From Mucilaginibacter geliditolerans (GTDB lineage: Bacteria > Bacteroidota > Bacteroidia > Sphingobacteriales > Sphingobacteriaceae), in assembly GCF_014200495.1 (NCBI RefSeq), contig NZ_JACHBY010000009.1:124001-188000 (forward strand): 64,000 bases of DNA, in the 5' to 3' direction. Of the stretch, positions 17,031 to 25,989 are shown one piece after another (within the stretch, counting starts at the first letter, position 1; every line of letters begins with the position of its first letter). The notes under the pieces are model-generated. The model searched no databases. It was not told the origin of the DNA and saw only the letters and a program-made list of their open reading frames with translations. Both the position numbers and the translations under genes were made by a program.

Positions 17031-18608
17031 ATGAGTTTAGAGATCAAAGTTCCGCCGGTAGGCGAATCAATTACCGAAGTTACCCTGTCATCATGGCTAA
17101 AAAAAGATGGTGATACCGTGAAAATGGATGAAGTAATTGCCGAATTAGAATCAGACAAAGCCACATTTGAGCTTACTGCCGAAAAAGCCGGGACTTTAAA
17201 AACTATAGCCAAAGAAGGCGATACCTTAGCAATTGGCGCACCTGTTGCCAGTATTGAAGATGGCGGAGCAGCATCAGCTCCTGCTCCGGTTGCAGAAAGC
17301 GCACCTGCTGTTAAAGCAACCAGCGAAACAGTAGCAGCACCTGCAGATACCACAAACCCATCTGCCGGAGCCAGCACATCTGAAATAAAAGTTCCGCCGG
17401 TAGGCGAATCAATTACTGAAGTTACTTTATCACGCTGGATTAAAAAGAACGGCGATACCGTAGCTATGGACGAAGCCATTGCCGAACTGGAATCAGACAA
17501 AGCAACATTTGAATTAACTGCTGATAAAGCGGGTACATTAAACACCATAGCCAAAGAAGGCGACGTATTAGCCATTGGCGCGCCCGTTGCCAGCATTACC
17601 GGTGGTGGTGGTGTATCTGGTGGAGGAAGCCCTGCTGCAACTATTTCAGCCCCTGCAGCTGCCCCTGTTATTTCATCCGATAAAAATTACGCTACAGGCA
17701 CCCCATCGCCTGCGGCAGCAAAAATATTAGCCGAAAAAGGCATTTCTCCAACAGCCGTTAGCGGCAATGGCGTTAATGGCCGCATTACTAAGGAAGATGC
17801 AATAAAAGCTAACCTGGTATCAGAAAGCCCACAAGCTCCTGTTCCACCGGCAACAAAACCTTCACCGGTTGCCGCCACGCAGGCAACACCTGTATCCTTT
17901 AGTGGTGACAGGGCTGACCGTCGCGAAAAAATGTCGTCGTTACGTAAAACAGTTGCCAAACGTTTGGTAGCCGTTAAAAATGAAACCGCGATGCTGACCA
18001 CTTTTAATGAAGTAGACATGTCGCCGATCATGGAGATCCGCGCTAAATACAAGGATAAGTTTAAAGAGAAAAATGGCGTTGGCTTAGGCTTCATGTCGTT
18101 CTTCACCAAAGCAGTTTGCGAAGCATTAAAAGAATGGCCTTCAGTTGGCGCACGTATTGACGGCGACGAAATAGTTTTCAGCAATTATGCTGATATCTCG
18201 ATAGCTGTATCAGCCCCTAAAGGTCTGGTAGTACCTGTTATCCGCAACGCCGAAAGCATGAGCCTTGCGCAGATTGAAAAAGCAGTTGCTGCTCTTGCCG
18301 TTAAAGCCCGCGAAAGCAAATTAACACTGGAAGAAATGACAGGTGGTAACTTCACCATCACTAACGGTGGTGTGTTTGGTTCACTGTTATCAACCCCTAT
18401 CATTAACTCACCGCAATCGGCCATATTAGGCATGCACAACATAGTTGAGCGCCCAATTGCACTAAACGGACAAGTGGTTATCCGCCCGATGATGTACATC
18501 GCTCTATCATATGATCATCGCATCATTGATGGCCGCGAGTCGGTTAGCTTCCTGGTACGTGTAAAACAATTATTGGAAGATCCTACAAGATTATTACTGG
18601 GCGTTTAG
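17031..18608 (+). CDS. sucB: Dihydrolipoyl succinyltransferase (E2 of 2-oxoglutarate dehydrogenase) with two lipoyl domains
   Basis: The 525-residue product carries two N-terminal lipoyl domains (about residues 2-76 and 118-191), each with the lipoylation motif [11 protein letters not shown]. An Ala/Pro-rich linker leads to a peripheral-subunit-binding domain ([17 protein letters not shown]) and the catalytic acyltransferase with [14 protein letters not shown]. Succinyltransferases usually have one lipoyl domain, so the gene is longer than the common form. The two lipoyl repeats share 29 identical bases at their start, suggesting a fairly recent internal duplication. A strong terminator follows the stop. 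Confidence 0.96.
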   Translation: MSLEIKVPPVGESITEVTLSSWLKKDGDTVKMDEVIAELESDKATFELTAEKAGTLKTIAKEGDTLAIGAPVASIEDGGAASAPAPVAESAPAVKATSETVAAPADTTNPSAGASTSEIKVPPVGESITEVTLSRWIKKNGDTVAMDEAIAELESDKATFELTADKAGTLNTIAKEGDVLAIGAPVASITGGGGVSGGGSPAATISAPAAAPVISSDKNYATGTPSPAAAKILAEKGISPTAVSGNGVNGRITKEDAIKANLVSESPQAPVPPATKPSPVAATQATPVSFSGDRADRREKMSSLRKTVAKRLVAVKNETAMLTTFNEVDMSPIMEIRAKYKDKFKEKNGVGLGFMSFFTKAVCEALKEWPSVGARIDGDEIVFSNYADISIAVSAPKGLVVPVIRNAESMSLAQIEKAVAALAVKARESKLTLEEMTGGNFTITNGGVFGSLLSTPIINSPQSAILGMHNIVERPIALNGQVVIRPMMYIALSYDHRIIDGRESVSFLVRVKQLLEDPTRLLLGV

Positions 18609-18633
18609 CCCCTACCCCCTAAAGGGGAATAAG

Positions 18634-18668
18634 AAAAGCCCGGTTGGATGTTTCAACCGGGCTTTTTT
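18634..18668 (+). terminator. Rho-independent terminator of sucAB
   Basis: A 13-bp stem (AAAAGCCCGGTTG and complement) with a 7-nt loop and T-tract lies 26 bp after the sucB stop. Confidence 0.9.
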
Positions 18669-18690
18669 ATGTTTAGCTATTCTCCGCCCG

Positions 18691-19277
18691 CCATTGCGAG
18701 GAACAGCCCGTCCCGAACTTGTTTCGGGAAGCAATTCCCGTACAGATTCCTCTGGTTACTTATCTATTGAGTCGCATGGTATCGCTCATAGCCGCTAAGG
18801 CCTATTTCTTTTGTCTTGATACAAAAGAAACAAAACATCAAGTCAGTAGATTAGGCTTCTTTGCCGCACAATGCCATCACCCTGCAAATCAGACAAAACC
18901 TGGGCTGCTATATTTTTACCCTGCTGTCGCTACGCACTTTGGCCTTTCCGCTTCTATAAAAATCTGCTATGCCCTGCCACCCACAAGCCCACCATCGTTT
19001 TGCCTGATTTCACCCGAAGCTGTTCTACTGACGGAGCTACCTAAGATGAGGAAACTTTAAATGAACCGTGATAAAAAGCGGGCAAAGGCCTGACAAAAAG
19101 CGCGGGCCTGGGTATTTTGCCTGTGGGTGGAAGGATCTTTTTGTCTTGATTTTTTGCTACCTTTTGTATCAAGACAAAAGTAGTAGCCTCCGCGGCAATG
19201 AGCGGCTTCACAAGATAAGTAAACTATAGGCAAATGATCTGCAAGGTCGGGGATTGCTTCGTTCCTCGCAATGACGC
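18691..19277. repeat. Composite nested repeat E, copy 1 (core in orientation 1)
   Basis: The gap 18609-19290 holds the sucB terminator and this element, but no gene. Outer ends are CATTGCGAG arms (18692 and 19264-19277). Inside them, the left arm contains TTTTGTCTTGATACAAAAG (18810-18828) and the right arm its inverse (19161-19180). The core 18837-19150 runs from ATCAAGTC to GTCTTGAT. Copy 2 at 25322-25969 has the same outer parts, but its core is inverted. A 113-residue frame across it is probably not a gene. Confidence 0.85.
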
Positions 19278-19290
19278 TTAGCTGAGTGGC

Positions 19291-19746
19291 CTACACCAAC
19301 TTCCTAATCGACATAATATACCCAATATGCAATCCCTCATGGAAAGGCAAAAAGGCGACAGCCTCATCAATGCTGCTTAACTCAATACCGTAACGGGTCA
19401 TAACTTTGGTATAATCAACAAAAATACCTTTATCCAGGCCGGCTTCCAGTTGATCCAGCGTTATAAATAACTGGTCTTTTATAAATGCTATCTCCGCCTC
19501 ATCAATAAACCGCTCTGGCTTGGTACCAGGCTTATAGGTATGGAAAAAGTCTTCGCTAACTGTTGTGTCAAGCCCCGAGCGTTTGTAGCAGATGCCTTGC
19601 TGCGCAGCTATCATATGGCCCAGGTTCCAGGCAATATTATTATTAAAACCTGTTGGGACTTTATTTAATTGTTCAGTGCTTAAATGTTCGATTTCTTTAA
19701 GTACCAGCAAACGTGGTTGTTTTATTATATCGATAGCTCGTCTCAT
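19291..19746 (-). CDS. DinB-superfamily protein
   Basis: The 151-residue helical product has the spaced histidines of DinB-like metal-binding four-helix bundles: NLGHMIAAQQ near residue 44 and FHEGLHIGYIM near the C-terminus. Members of this fold include thiol transferases (bacillithiol- and mycothiol-dependent), but the substrate cannot be read here. It is monocistronic and lies beside composite repeat E copy 1. Confidence 0.8.
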   Translation of the reverse strand: MRRAIDIIKQPRLLVLKEIEHLSTEQLNKVPTGFNNNIAWNLGHMIAAQQGICYKRSGLDTTVSEDFFHTYKPGTKPERFIDEAEIAFIKDQLFITLDQLEAGLDKGIFVDYTKVMTRYGIELSSIDEAVAFLPFHEGLHIGYIMSIRKLV

Positions 19747-19867
19747 TGGTGTGATAAAATGTGGAGGCTAATGTGAGAAAAATATTTTAATTGGGGCGAT
19801 GCATTTGCCGCCTTTCGGCTTAAAGGGTTTTATTATAACTTTACAGCTTTAACAAACACAAGCATTA

Positions 19868-21574
19868 ATGCCGGAGCTAACTGCAAACAAAACTTTTCAG
19901 TCGAATAAAACCATCTGGTATTTCTTATTGGCATGGACCGCCCTGAACATCATCCAGGCCTACACCCTCGAGCTACATGCCGATGAAGCCTATTATTGGC
20001 TCTACTCCCGTTTTCTGAATTGGGGCTATTTTGATCACCCCCCAATGGTGGCGCTGTTCATCCGCTTTGGCGATAGCATTATGCATAACGAGCTGGGCTT
20101 GCGCATATTGACCATTACGGTCAGTACCGCATCGATATACATATTATGGCTCATCCTTAAAAAATACAATGCGGATATCAGGCTGTTCATTACAGTAATT
20201 TCCTGCATGTTCATGGTGCATATGTATGGCTTTACTACCACGCCTGATGCGCCCTTGTTCTTCTTCGCGGTAGTGTTCTATTATTTTTATCAGCGCTATA
20301 TTGATAATGATAGCTGGGCGCTGGCTTTAATATTAGGACTGGTTGTGGCCTGCCTTTTATATAGCAAATACCATGCGGTGCTATTGATTGGCTTTACGGT
20401 GCTGGCCAATCTCAAATTATTAAAACGCCCATCGTTTTGGTTCATTGTTGTGCTGGCAGCCGTATTATTTATCCCGCATATTTTGTGGCAGGTACATCAT
20501 AATTTCCCATCTCTTAACTACCATTTATCCGAGCGTTCGGCTGATAAATATCACCCTGAATTTACCTACCTGTACCCATTAGGGCAGATCTTAATGGCAG
20601 GTCCGCTGGTTGGCTGGTACCTGTTTTATAAAGGTTTCAGCGCGCGTGTTACCGATACCTTTACCCGTTGCCTGATGGTGAACAGCATCGGCACACCTAT
20701 ATTTTTCCTGATCAGCTCCTTTCGTGGCGAAGTACAACCACAGTGGACCTATATCGCCTTTGCACCACTGATCCTGCTCATTCTCATCAGCTTTGCTCAA
20801 AAACCTGTTATACCAAAATGGTTTTACCCCGTGGCGATCATCAATATAGTTATTATTGTTGCAATCAGGATATGTCTGATAGCTGGTATACCGATTGGCC
20901 GATTGCAAAGTCAGTTCGGATTTAAAAACTGGTCGTACGTGGTAAAACAAAAGGCCGGCGACAACTATGTGATATTTAACGAGGGTTTCCAAAACCCAGC
21001 CAAATACGATTATTACAACAATACGCTCAAAGGCTTCGCCTATGATTCCCGCTATTACCGCAGCACACAGTTTGATATCTGGCCCATCGAAGATAGCTTA
21101 CAGCATAAACGTGTTTATTACCTGCTAACCTACAATTCACCCGGCGTAACTACCGACTCTATAAAAGTTAGCGCCGGCACCTGGTATGGCGGCTGGGTAG
21201 ATGATGTGCGCACCTACCAAAAAGTAATTATTGATAACGGCAATTACAAAATGAGTGCGGCCCCGGGGCAGAAGATCAATTTTAACCTCACCATCACCAA
21301 TCCATACACTTACGCTATCGATTTCAGCAACAAAGGCTGGCAGCACAAGGTATTTATGGAAGCCTGTTTCTTTAACGAAAAAGGCGAAATGCAATCACAG
21401 CTTGCCGATACTACTTTCAATAAAATTGCGTTAAAGCCGGGACAAAGCACCCATTATAGTTTTACAATTGTCAGCCCAAAGCAAAAAGGCAGGTATGATT
21501 TGCTATTTTCGCTGCGGACACAGCCTTTTGTTGGCAGCAAGAACAGCAGGATCGTTAAATTTACAACCGAATAA
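19868..21574 (+). CDS. GT39/PMT_2-type membrane glycosyltransferase
   Basis: The 568-residue product has about ten hydrophobic helices in its first ~370 residues and a soluble C-terminal domain. The first periplasmic loop carries LHADEAYYWLYSR and YFDHPPMVALF, the acidic motif of ArnT/PMT-like enzymes that transfer a sugar from a polyprenyl-phosphate carrier. The acceptor (lipid A, protein or another glycan) cannot be predicted. The C-terminal region after residue ~370 looks like a beta-sandwich. A secreted beta-rich protein follows 10 bp downstream and is probably co-transcribed. Confidence 0.82.
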   Translation: MPELTANKTFQSNKTIWYFLLAWTALNIIQAYTLELHADEAYYWLYSRFLNWGYFDHPPMVALFIRFGDSIMHNELGLRILTITVSTASIYILWLILKKYNADIRLFITVISCMFMVHMYGFTTTPDAPLFFFAVVFYYFYQRYIDNDSWALALILGLVVACLLYSKYHAVLLIGFTVLANLKLLKRPSFWFIVVLAAVLFIPHILWQVHHNFPSLNYHLSERSADKYHPEFTYLYPLGQILMAGPLVGWYLFYKGFSARVTDTFTRCLMVNSIGTPIFFLISSFRGEVQPQWTYIAFAPLILLILISFAQKPVIPKWFYPVAIINIVIIVAIRICLIAGIPIGRLQSQFGFKNWSYVVKQKAGDNYVIFNEGFQNPAKYDYYNNTLKGFAYDSRYYRSTQFDIWPIEDSLQHKRVYYLLTYNSPGVTTDSIKVSAGTWYGGWVDDVRTYQKVIIDNGNYKMSAAPGQKINFNLTITNPYTYAIDFSNKGWQHKVFMEACFFNEKGEMQSQLADTTFNKIALKPGQSTHYSFTIVSPKQKGRYDLLFSLRTQPFVGSKNSRIVKFTTE

Positions 21575-21584
21575 CCCCCAACAA

Positions 21585-22694
21585 ATGATCAAAAAATTCT
21601 ACTTACTCATCATTCTTTCTTTTTTCACTTCGGCAATCGCTTTTGCGCAAACTAATTTTGTGCAGCAGCAAACCGACTTTGTGCAGCAGCAAACTTTTTC
21701 AGCAGATACAACCAAAGCAAAGCAGGTAAACACCGCTTCGGTTGATTTTCACTTCAATGCGCTGGCATGGCTGGATAACCGGGAATATAAGGCCTTTATC
21801 CCGCGCTCACGCACTTATTCGGGTACACGCACCGCTATTGATTTCGGCTTGAACCTGGATAGCCTGAACCATTTTGTGGTAGGTACCAATGCCATACATG
21901 AGTTTGGCGCGCAGCCATACTTTTTGAATGCTGTGCCGATAGCTTACTACAATTATCACAGCTCTAAATGGTTATTTAATGCAGGTGAATTCCCGAGGGC
22001 TGGATTAATTGACGACTATCCGCGTGCCATGCTGAATGATACACTTATGTATTACCGCCCCAATGTAGAAGGTTTGCTGGCGCGATATGGCAACCAGCAT
22101 TTCTGGCAAACAGGCTGGATAGATTGGGTGAGCCGACAAACTGATACCCAGCGCGAAGAATTCTTATTTGGTGCCGAAGGTAAATATACACCAGGCAATG
22201 GCCTGTTTTACATAAGAGATTACTTTATGATGGAGCACGATGCCGGCGCTGCTATACTACAACCTACCGATCATATATTTGATAATGGCGCTGTTGAAGT
22301 ACGCTTAGGCTTAAACTTCACCCATAAAACTTTCCTTGATTCCTTATCATTTGAGGCAGGTAACCTTACCTCTTTTTTAAGGGAACGCGGTGTTGATGGC
22401 TGGCAAACACGTAACGGCTTTATGTTCAGTGCTTATGCAGGCTATCACAGGTTTGCTGTATTTGAAGAACTATACAAAGGCCAGGGTAGCATCATCTATT
22501 ATGGTGATTCGTACTACGAAAAAACATTTTATGATCGTGTGGATCTGATCTTCACACCATTCTTATCCGGCCGTGTTAAAGGGCAATTTGTGGCCAGTTT
22601 TCACTTCTCGCCAGGGCATGCTAATGATAACCAGGAGGTTTTCAGGGTAACGTATGATCTGGGGAGAAAGACGATAGCGAGGTTTAAGGATTAG
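21585..22694 (+). CDS. Secreted beta-barrel-like protein of unknown function
   Basis: I start the gene at the ATG at 21585 (370 residues), because a signal peptide follows (KKFYLLIILSFFTSAIAFAQ); the longer frame overlaps the upstream gene. Right after cleavage there is a short tandem duplication, NFVQQQT then DFVQQQT, also visible at DNA level. The mature part is rich in aromatic and alternating residues and ends in VTYDLGRKTIARFKD, compatible with an outer-membrane barrel. It is downstream of the glycosyltransferase by 10 bp and ends at a strong terminator. No family recognised. Confidence 0.7.
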   Translation: MIKKFYLLIILSFFTSAIAFAQTNFVQQQTDFVQQQTFSADTTKAKQVNTASVDFHFNALAWLDNREYKAFIPRSRTYSGTRTAIDFGLNLDSLNHFVVGTNAIHEFGAQPYFLNAVPIAYYNYHSSKWLFNAGEFPRAGLIDDYPRAMLNDTLMYYRPNVEGLLARYGNQHFWQTGWIDWVSRQTDTQREEFLFGAEGKYTPGNGLFYIRDYFMMEHDAGAAILQPTDHIFDNGAVEVRLGLNFTHKTFLDSLSFEAGNLTSFLRERGVDGWQTRNGFMFSAYAGYHRFAVFEELYKGQGSIIYYGDSYYEKTFYDRVDLIFTPFLSGRVKGQFVASFHFSPGHANDNQEVFRVTYDLGRKTIARFKD

Positions 22695-22722
22695 CAAAGT
22701 CATATAAACGATCATACTTACA

Positions 22723-22758
22723 AAATGGCAAGCTTGTTTTCAGGCTTGCCATTTTTTT
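22723..22758 (+). terminator. Rho-independent terminator
   Basis: An 11-bp stem (AAATGGCAAGC and complement), 10-nt loop and T-tract follow the stop at 22694 by 28 bp. Confidence 0.88.
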
Positions 22759-22799
22759 ATTTTCTACTCTTGCTGTGTACGCGTACTACCTGTGCTTAA

Positions 22800-22989
22800 A
22801 CCATAGGTGTTCGGAAGATTTATTTTTCTTATAGATTCCCTCCCAACGGGACGGGTGCGGCTGATTGTGCAGCGGCAGGGAGGGGTTTATGCGCTAACTA
22901 AGCTATTTCAATAAACCCCTTCCTGCACCTTCCCAGGGGAAGGAATCGCACTATCCCTCGCTTTTTTTAATCTTTCGAACACCTATGGT
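22800..22989. repeat. Family B repeat, copy 2, nested in a second inverted repeat
   Basis: Outer arms ACCATAGGTGTTCG (22800 onward) and CGAACACCTATGGT (to 22989) match over 20 of 21 bases. Between them lies family B copy 2 (22834-22950), an inverted version of 9120-9237. The gap 22695-23343 also contains a terminator, a heptad tract, an FNR-like palindrome and a sigma-54-like promoter for dnaK, but no convincing gene. Confidence 0.78.
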
Positions 22990-23163
22990 GCTTAAACCGA
23001 AGTTTCGTGTTAGGGGTTGAAGCGGATACCGGCCTGTGAATAAGGCCTGTGCAGTATGAGTGGAAGACCCGACCCGCTGGACAGCGGGAAACACCCTAAA
23101 TATAATTGTCGCTTTTATCAAACACACCTCTTTCAATAAAGTAATCTTGCGTATTGCTTTCTA

Positions 23164-23177
23164 TTGACATAAGTCAA
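23164..23177. promoter_or_regulatory. FNR/Crp-like palindrome TTGAC-N4-GTCAA
   Basis: TTGACATAAGTCAA is a perfect inverted repeat with a 4-bp spacer, similar in layout to Crp/Fnr boxes (TTGAT-N4-ATCAA). It lies 166 bp upstream of the dnaK start. Function is speculative. Confidence 0.3.
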
Positions 23178-23227
23178 ATTCTGCCAACCTGTCACCGTCA
23201 AATTATTACAATCTGACTATTTATTAC

Positions 23228-23255
23228 CTTTCAGCTTTCTCCTTTCAGCCTTTTA
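23228..23255. repeat. Short heptad-periodic tract (CTTTCAG type)
   Basis: The word CTTTCAG occurs at 23228 and 23242 with CTTTCTC between and CCTTTTA after, keeping a 7-bp step. Only one arm is present. Confidence 0.5.
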
Positions 23256-23281
23256 GCTAAATATTAACTGCCAAACCAACA

Positions 23282-23298
23282 TTGGCACAAGCCTTGTT
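23282..23298 (+). promoter_or_regulatory. Sigma-54-like promoter upstream of dnaK
   Basis: TTGGCACAAGCCTTGTT closely follows the -24/-12 consensus TGGCAC-N5-TTGCW. The GG at -24 is intact and the -12 GC reads GT. It lies 46 bp before the dnaK ATG. No CIRCE element was seen. Confidence 0.35.
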
Positions 23299-23343
23299 AA
23301 ATACATTGTAATTAAATTATTCAATCAAGAAAAAACAATATAT

Positions 23344-25248
23344 ATGTCTAAAATCATTGGAATCGACTTAGGGACAACAAACTCTTGCGTGGCTGTAATG
23401 GAAGGTAACGAACCTGTAGTTATACCAAACAGCGAGGGCAAGCGCACTACACCATCAGTAGTAGCTTTTGTTGACAACGGCGAACGTAAAGTGGGTGATC
23501 CGGCGAAGCGTCAGGCTATCACCAATCCTACAAGAACTATTTATTCAATCAAACGCTTTATGGGTAACAACTTTAACGAAGTTACCAAAGAAGCTGCACG
23601 TGTACCTTACACCGTGGTTAAAGGTGATAACAACACCCCACGCGTTGAAATTGGCGACCGTAAATATACTCCACAGGAAATTTCAGCTATGATACTTCAG
23701 AAAATGAAGAAAACTGCTGAAGATTTCTTAGGACACGAAGTTACCGAAGCGGTTATTACCGTTCCGGCTTATTTTAACGATGCTCAACGCCAGGCTACTA
23801 AAGAAGCCGGTGAAATTGCAGGCCTAAAAGTACGTCGTATCATAAACGAACCTACTGCTGCTGCCCTGGCTTATGGCCTGGATAAAGCACACCGCGATAT
23901 GAAAATTGCTGTGTTCGATTGCGGTGGTGGTACACATGACGTATCAGTACTTGAACTTGGCGATGGCGTGTTTGAAGTAAAAGCAACCGACGGTGATACG
24001 CACTTAGGTGGTGACGACTTTGATCAGGTAATTATCGACTGGTTAGCTGACGAATTTAAAAGCGACGAAGGCATCGACCTGCGTAAAGACCCAATGGCGC
24101 TGCAACGCTTAAAAGAATCAGCTGAGAAAGCTAAAATTGAATTATCAAGCACTACTCAAACCGAAATTAACTTACCATACATTACTGCTAATGATGGTAT
24201 GCCTAAGCACTTGGTTAAAACTTTAACCCGCGCTAAATTTGAGCAATTAGCTGATAGCTTAATAAAACGTACTATTGACCCATGCCGTTCAGCATTGAAA
24301 AATGCAGGCTTAAAAACTACTGATATTGACGAGATCATTTTAGTAGGTGGTTCAACCCGTATCCCGGCTATACAGGAAGCTGTTGAAAAGTTCTTCGGTA
24401 AAGCGCCTTCAAAAGGTGTAAACCCCGATGAAGTGGTAGCTATTGGTGCTGCTATTCAAGGTGGTGTATTAACCGGCGAAGTTAAGGATGTGTTATTATT
24501 AGACGTTACCCCGCTTTCATTAGGTATTGAAACTATGGGTGGTGTAATGACCAAACTGATAGAAGCTAACACTACTATCCCAACTAAAAAATCTGAAACT
24601 TTCTCAACTGCGTCTGATAGCCAGCCGTCAGTAGAGATCCACATATTACAAGGTGAGCGCCCAATTGCTTCAGGCAACCGTACTATTGGCCGTTTCCACT
24701 TAGATGGAATACCACCAGCACCTCGTGGCGTACCTCAGATCGAAGTAACTTTTGATATTGATGCTAACGGTATATTACACGTAGCAGCTAAGGATAAAGC
24801 TACCGGTAAAGAGCAAAAGATCCGTATCGAAGCGTCTTCAGGTTTATCAGATGCTGATATCAAGAAGATGAAAGAAGAAGCTGAAGCTAATGCAGATGCT
24901 GACAAAGCGGCAAAAGAAGAAGTTGAAAAACTGAATTCTGCTGATGCCCTGATCTTCTCAACTGAAAAACAATTGAAAGAGTATGGCGATAAGATCCCTG
25001 CTGACAAAAAAGCACCGATTGAAGAAGGTTTAACAAAACTGAAAGCTGCTTACGCTTCAAAAGATCTTACTGCTATTGAAACTGCCCAAAATGAGTTAAA
25101 CACTGCATGGACAGCCGCATCAGAAGATATGTACAAAGCCGCTGCTGACGCAGGCCAACAACCAGGCGCAGGTGAAGCAGGACCAGAAGCTCACGCTGAA
25201 GGTAATGCTGATAATGTTACTGATGTTGACTTTGAAGAAGTAAAATAA
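23344..25248 (+). CDS. dnaK: Molecular chaperone DnaK (Hsp70)
   Basis: The 634-residue product starts [21 protein letters not shown] and has the ATPase signatures (IFDCGGG-type [27 protein letters not shown]). The substrate-binding domain follows residue ~385, and the end DVDFEEVK is typical. It refolds proteins with DnaJ and GrpE, which are not in this window, so dnaK stands alone. The second ATPase signature reads DCGGGTHD where DLGGGTFD is more usual. A perfect terminator follows. Confidence 0.98.
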   Translation: MSKIIGIDLGTTNSCVAVMEGNEPVVIPNSEGKRTTPSVVAFVDNGERKVGDPAKRQAITNPTRTIYSIKRFMGNNFNEVTKEAARVPYTVVKGDNNTPRVEIGDRKYTPQEISAMILQKMKKTAEDFLGHEVTEAVITVPAYFNDAQRQATKEAGEIAGLKVRRIINEPTAAALAYGLDKAHRDMKIAVFDCGGGTHDVSVLELGDGVFEVKATDGDTHLGGDDFDQVIIDWLADEFKSDEGIDLRKDPMALQRLKESAEKAKIELSSTTQTEINLPYITANDGMPKHLVKTLTRAKFEQLADSLIKRTIDPCRSALKNAGLKTTDIDEIILVGGSTRIPAIQEAVEKFFGKAPSKGVNPDEVVAIGAAIQGGVLTGEVKDVLLLDVTPLSLGIETMGGVMTKLIEANTTIPTKKSETFSTASDSQPSVEIHILQGERPIASGNRTIGRFHLDGIPPAPRGVPQIEVTFDIDANGILHVAAKDKATGKEQKIRIEASSGLSDADIKKMKEEAEANADADKAAKEEVEKLNSADALIFSTEKQLKEYGDKIPADKKAPIEEGLTKLKAAYASKDLTAIETAQNELNTAWTAASEDMYKAAADAGQQPGAGEAGPEAHAEGNADNVTDVDFEEVK

Positions 25249-25271
25249 TAGCCCGAAAGGGATCATATATC

Positions 25272-25305
25272 AAGCCCGGCTGGTTTTCCAGCCGGGCTTT
25301 TTTGT
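25272..25305 (+). terminator. Rho-independent terminator of dnaK
   Basis: A 12-bp perfect stem (AAGCCCGGCTGG and complement) with a TTTT loop and T-tract follows the dnaK stop by 23 bp. Confidence 0.92.
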
Positions 25306-25321
25306 GTTTAATTATCTCCAC

Positions 25322-25969
25322 GCGTCATTGCGAGGAGGAACGACGAAGCAATCCCCGACTGTACAAATCACGATTTTGTCTATTGAGTCGCATGGTATCG
25401 CTCATAGCCGCTAAGGCCTATTTCTTTTGTCTTGATACAAAAGAAACAAAAACCGACCGTAGGGAGCTCATGAATACCAATGAAGAACAAATAATAGATG
25501 AATAAATCAAGACAAAAAGATCCTTCCCCCCACAGGCAAAACACCCAGGCCAGCGCTTTTTGTCGGGCCTTTCCCCGCTTTTGATTACGGTTCATTTAAA
25601 GTCCTCTTCTTTGAAGAGAGTTGGATGAGGTAAAGTTCTTTTTCCCCGTCAGTAGAACAGCTTCGGATGAAATCAGGCAAAACAATGGTGGCCTCGAGCG
25701 TGGCAGGGCATAGCAGATTTTTACAGAAGCGTAAAGGCCAGGTGCGTAGCGACAGCAGGGTAAAAATATAGCAGCCCCGGTTTTGCGTGGTTTGCAGGGC
25801 AAAGGCCTTGTGCGGTAAAGAAGCATTTCTACCGACTTGATTTTTTGCTACCTTTTGTATCAAGACAAAAGTAGTAGCCTCCGTGGCAATGAACGGCTTC
25901 ACGCGATAAGTAAACGATAGGCGAATTGATCTGCACAGTCGGGGATTGCTTCGTACCTCGCAATGACGC
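25322..25969. repeat. Composite nested repeat E, copy 2 (core in opposite orientation)
   Basis: The gap 25249-25989 is filled by the dnaK terminator and this element. Outer CATTGCGAG arms and the TTTTGTCTTGATACAAAAG arms match copy 1 in the same orientation. The core 25506-25841 is the reverse complement of the copy 1 core with substitutions and small indels. Copy 2 carries an extra ~55-bp segment (about 25450-25505) between left arm and core. Frames of 67-105 residues across it look spurious. Confidence 0.85.
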
Positions 25970-25989
25970 TTGGAGATGATTGAGGGATC

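Noticed and set aside
17009..17596. 195-residue minus-strand frame opposite the lipoyl domains of sucB
   Set aside because: It is a shadow of the repeated lipoyl coding sequence; its internal repeats mirror those of the true gene.
18719..19060. 113-residue frame in composite repeat E copy 1, with similar pieces (KICYALP, CLISPEAVLLT-like) in copy 2
   Set aside because: The similarity follows from the shared repeat DNA. The frames are broken at different places and have no start signal, so they are probably not genes, although a decayed gene cannot be excluded.
22951..23136. 61-residue minus-strand frame upstream of dnaK
   Set aside because: Overlaps a nested palindrome and lacks protein-like features.
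23140..23343. CIRCE element upstream of dnaK
   Set aside because: No TTAGCACTC-N9-GAGTGCTAA-like sequence could be found.
25585..25902. 105-residue minus-strand frame in composite repeat E copy 2
   Set aside because: Lies completely in the repeat and overlaps other frames; no conserved domain seen.
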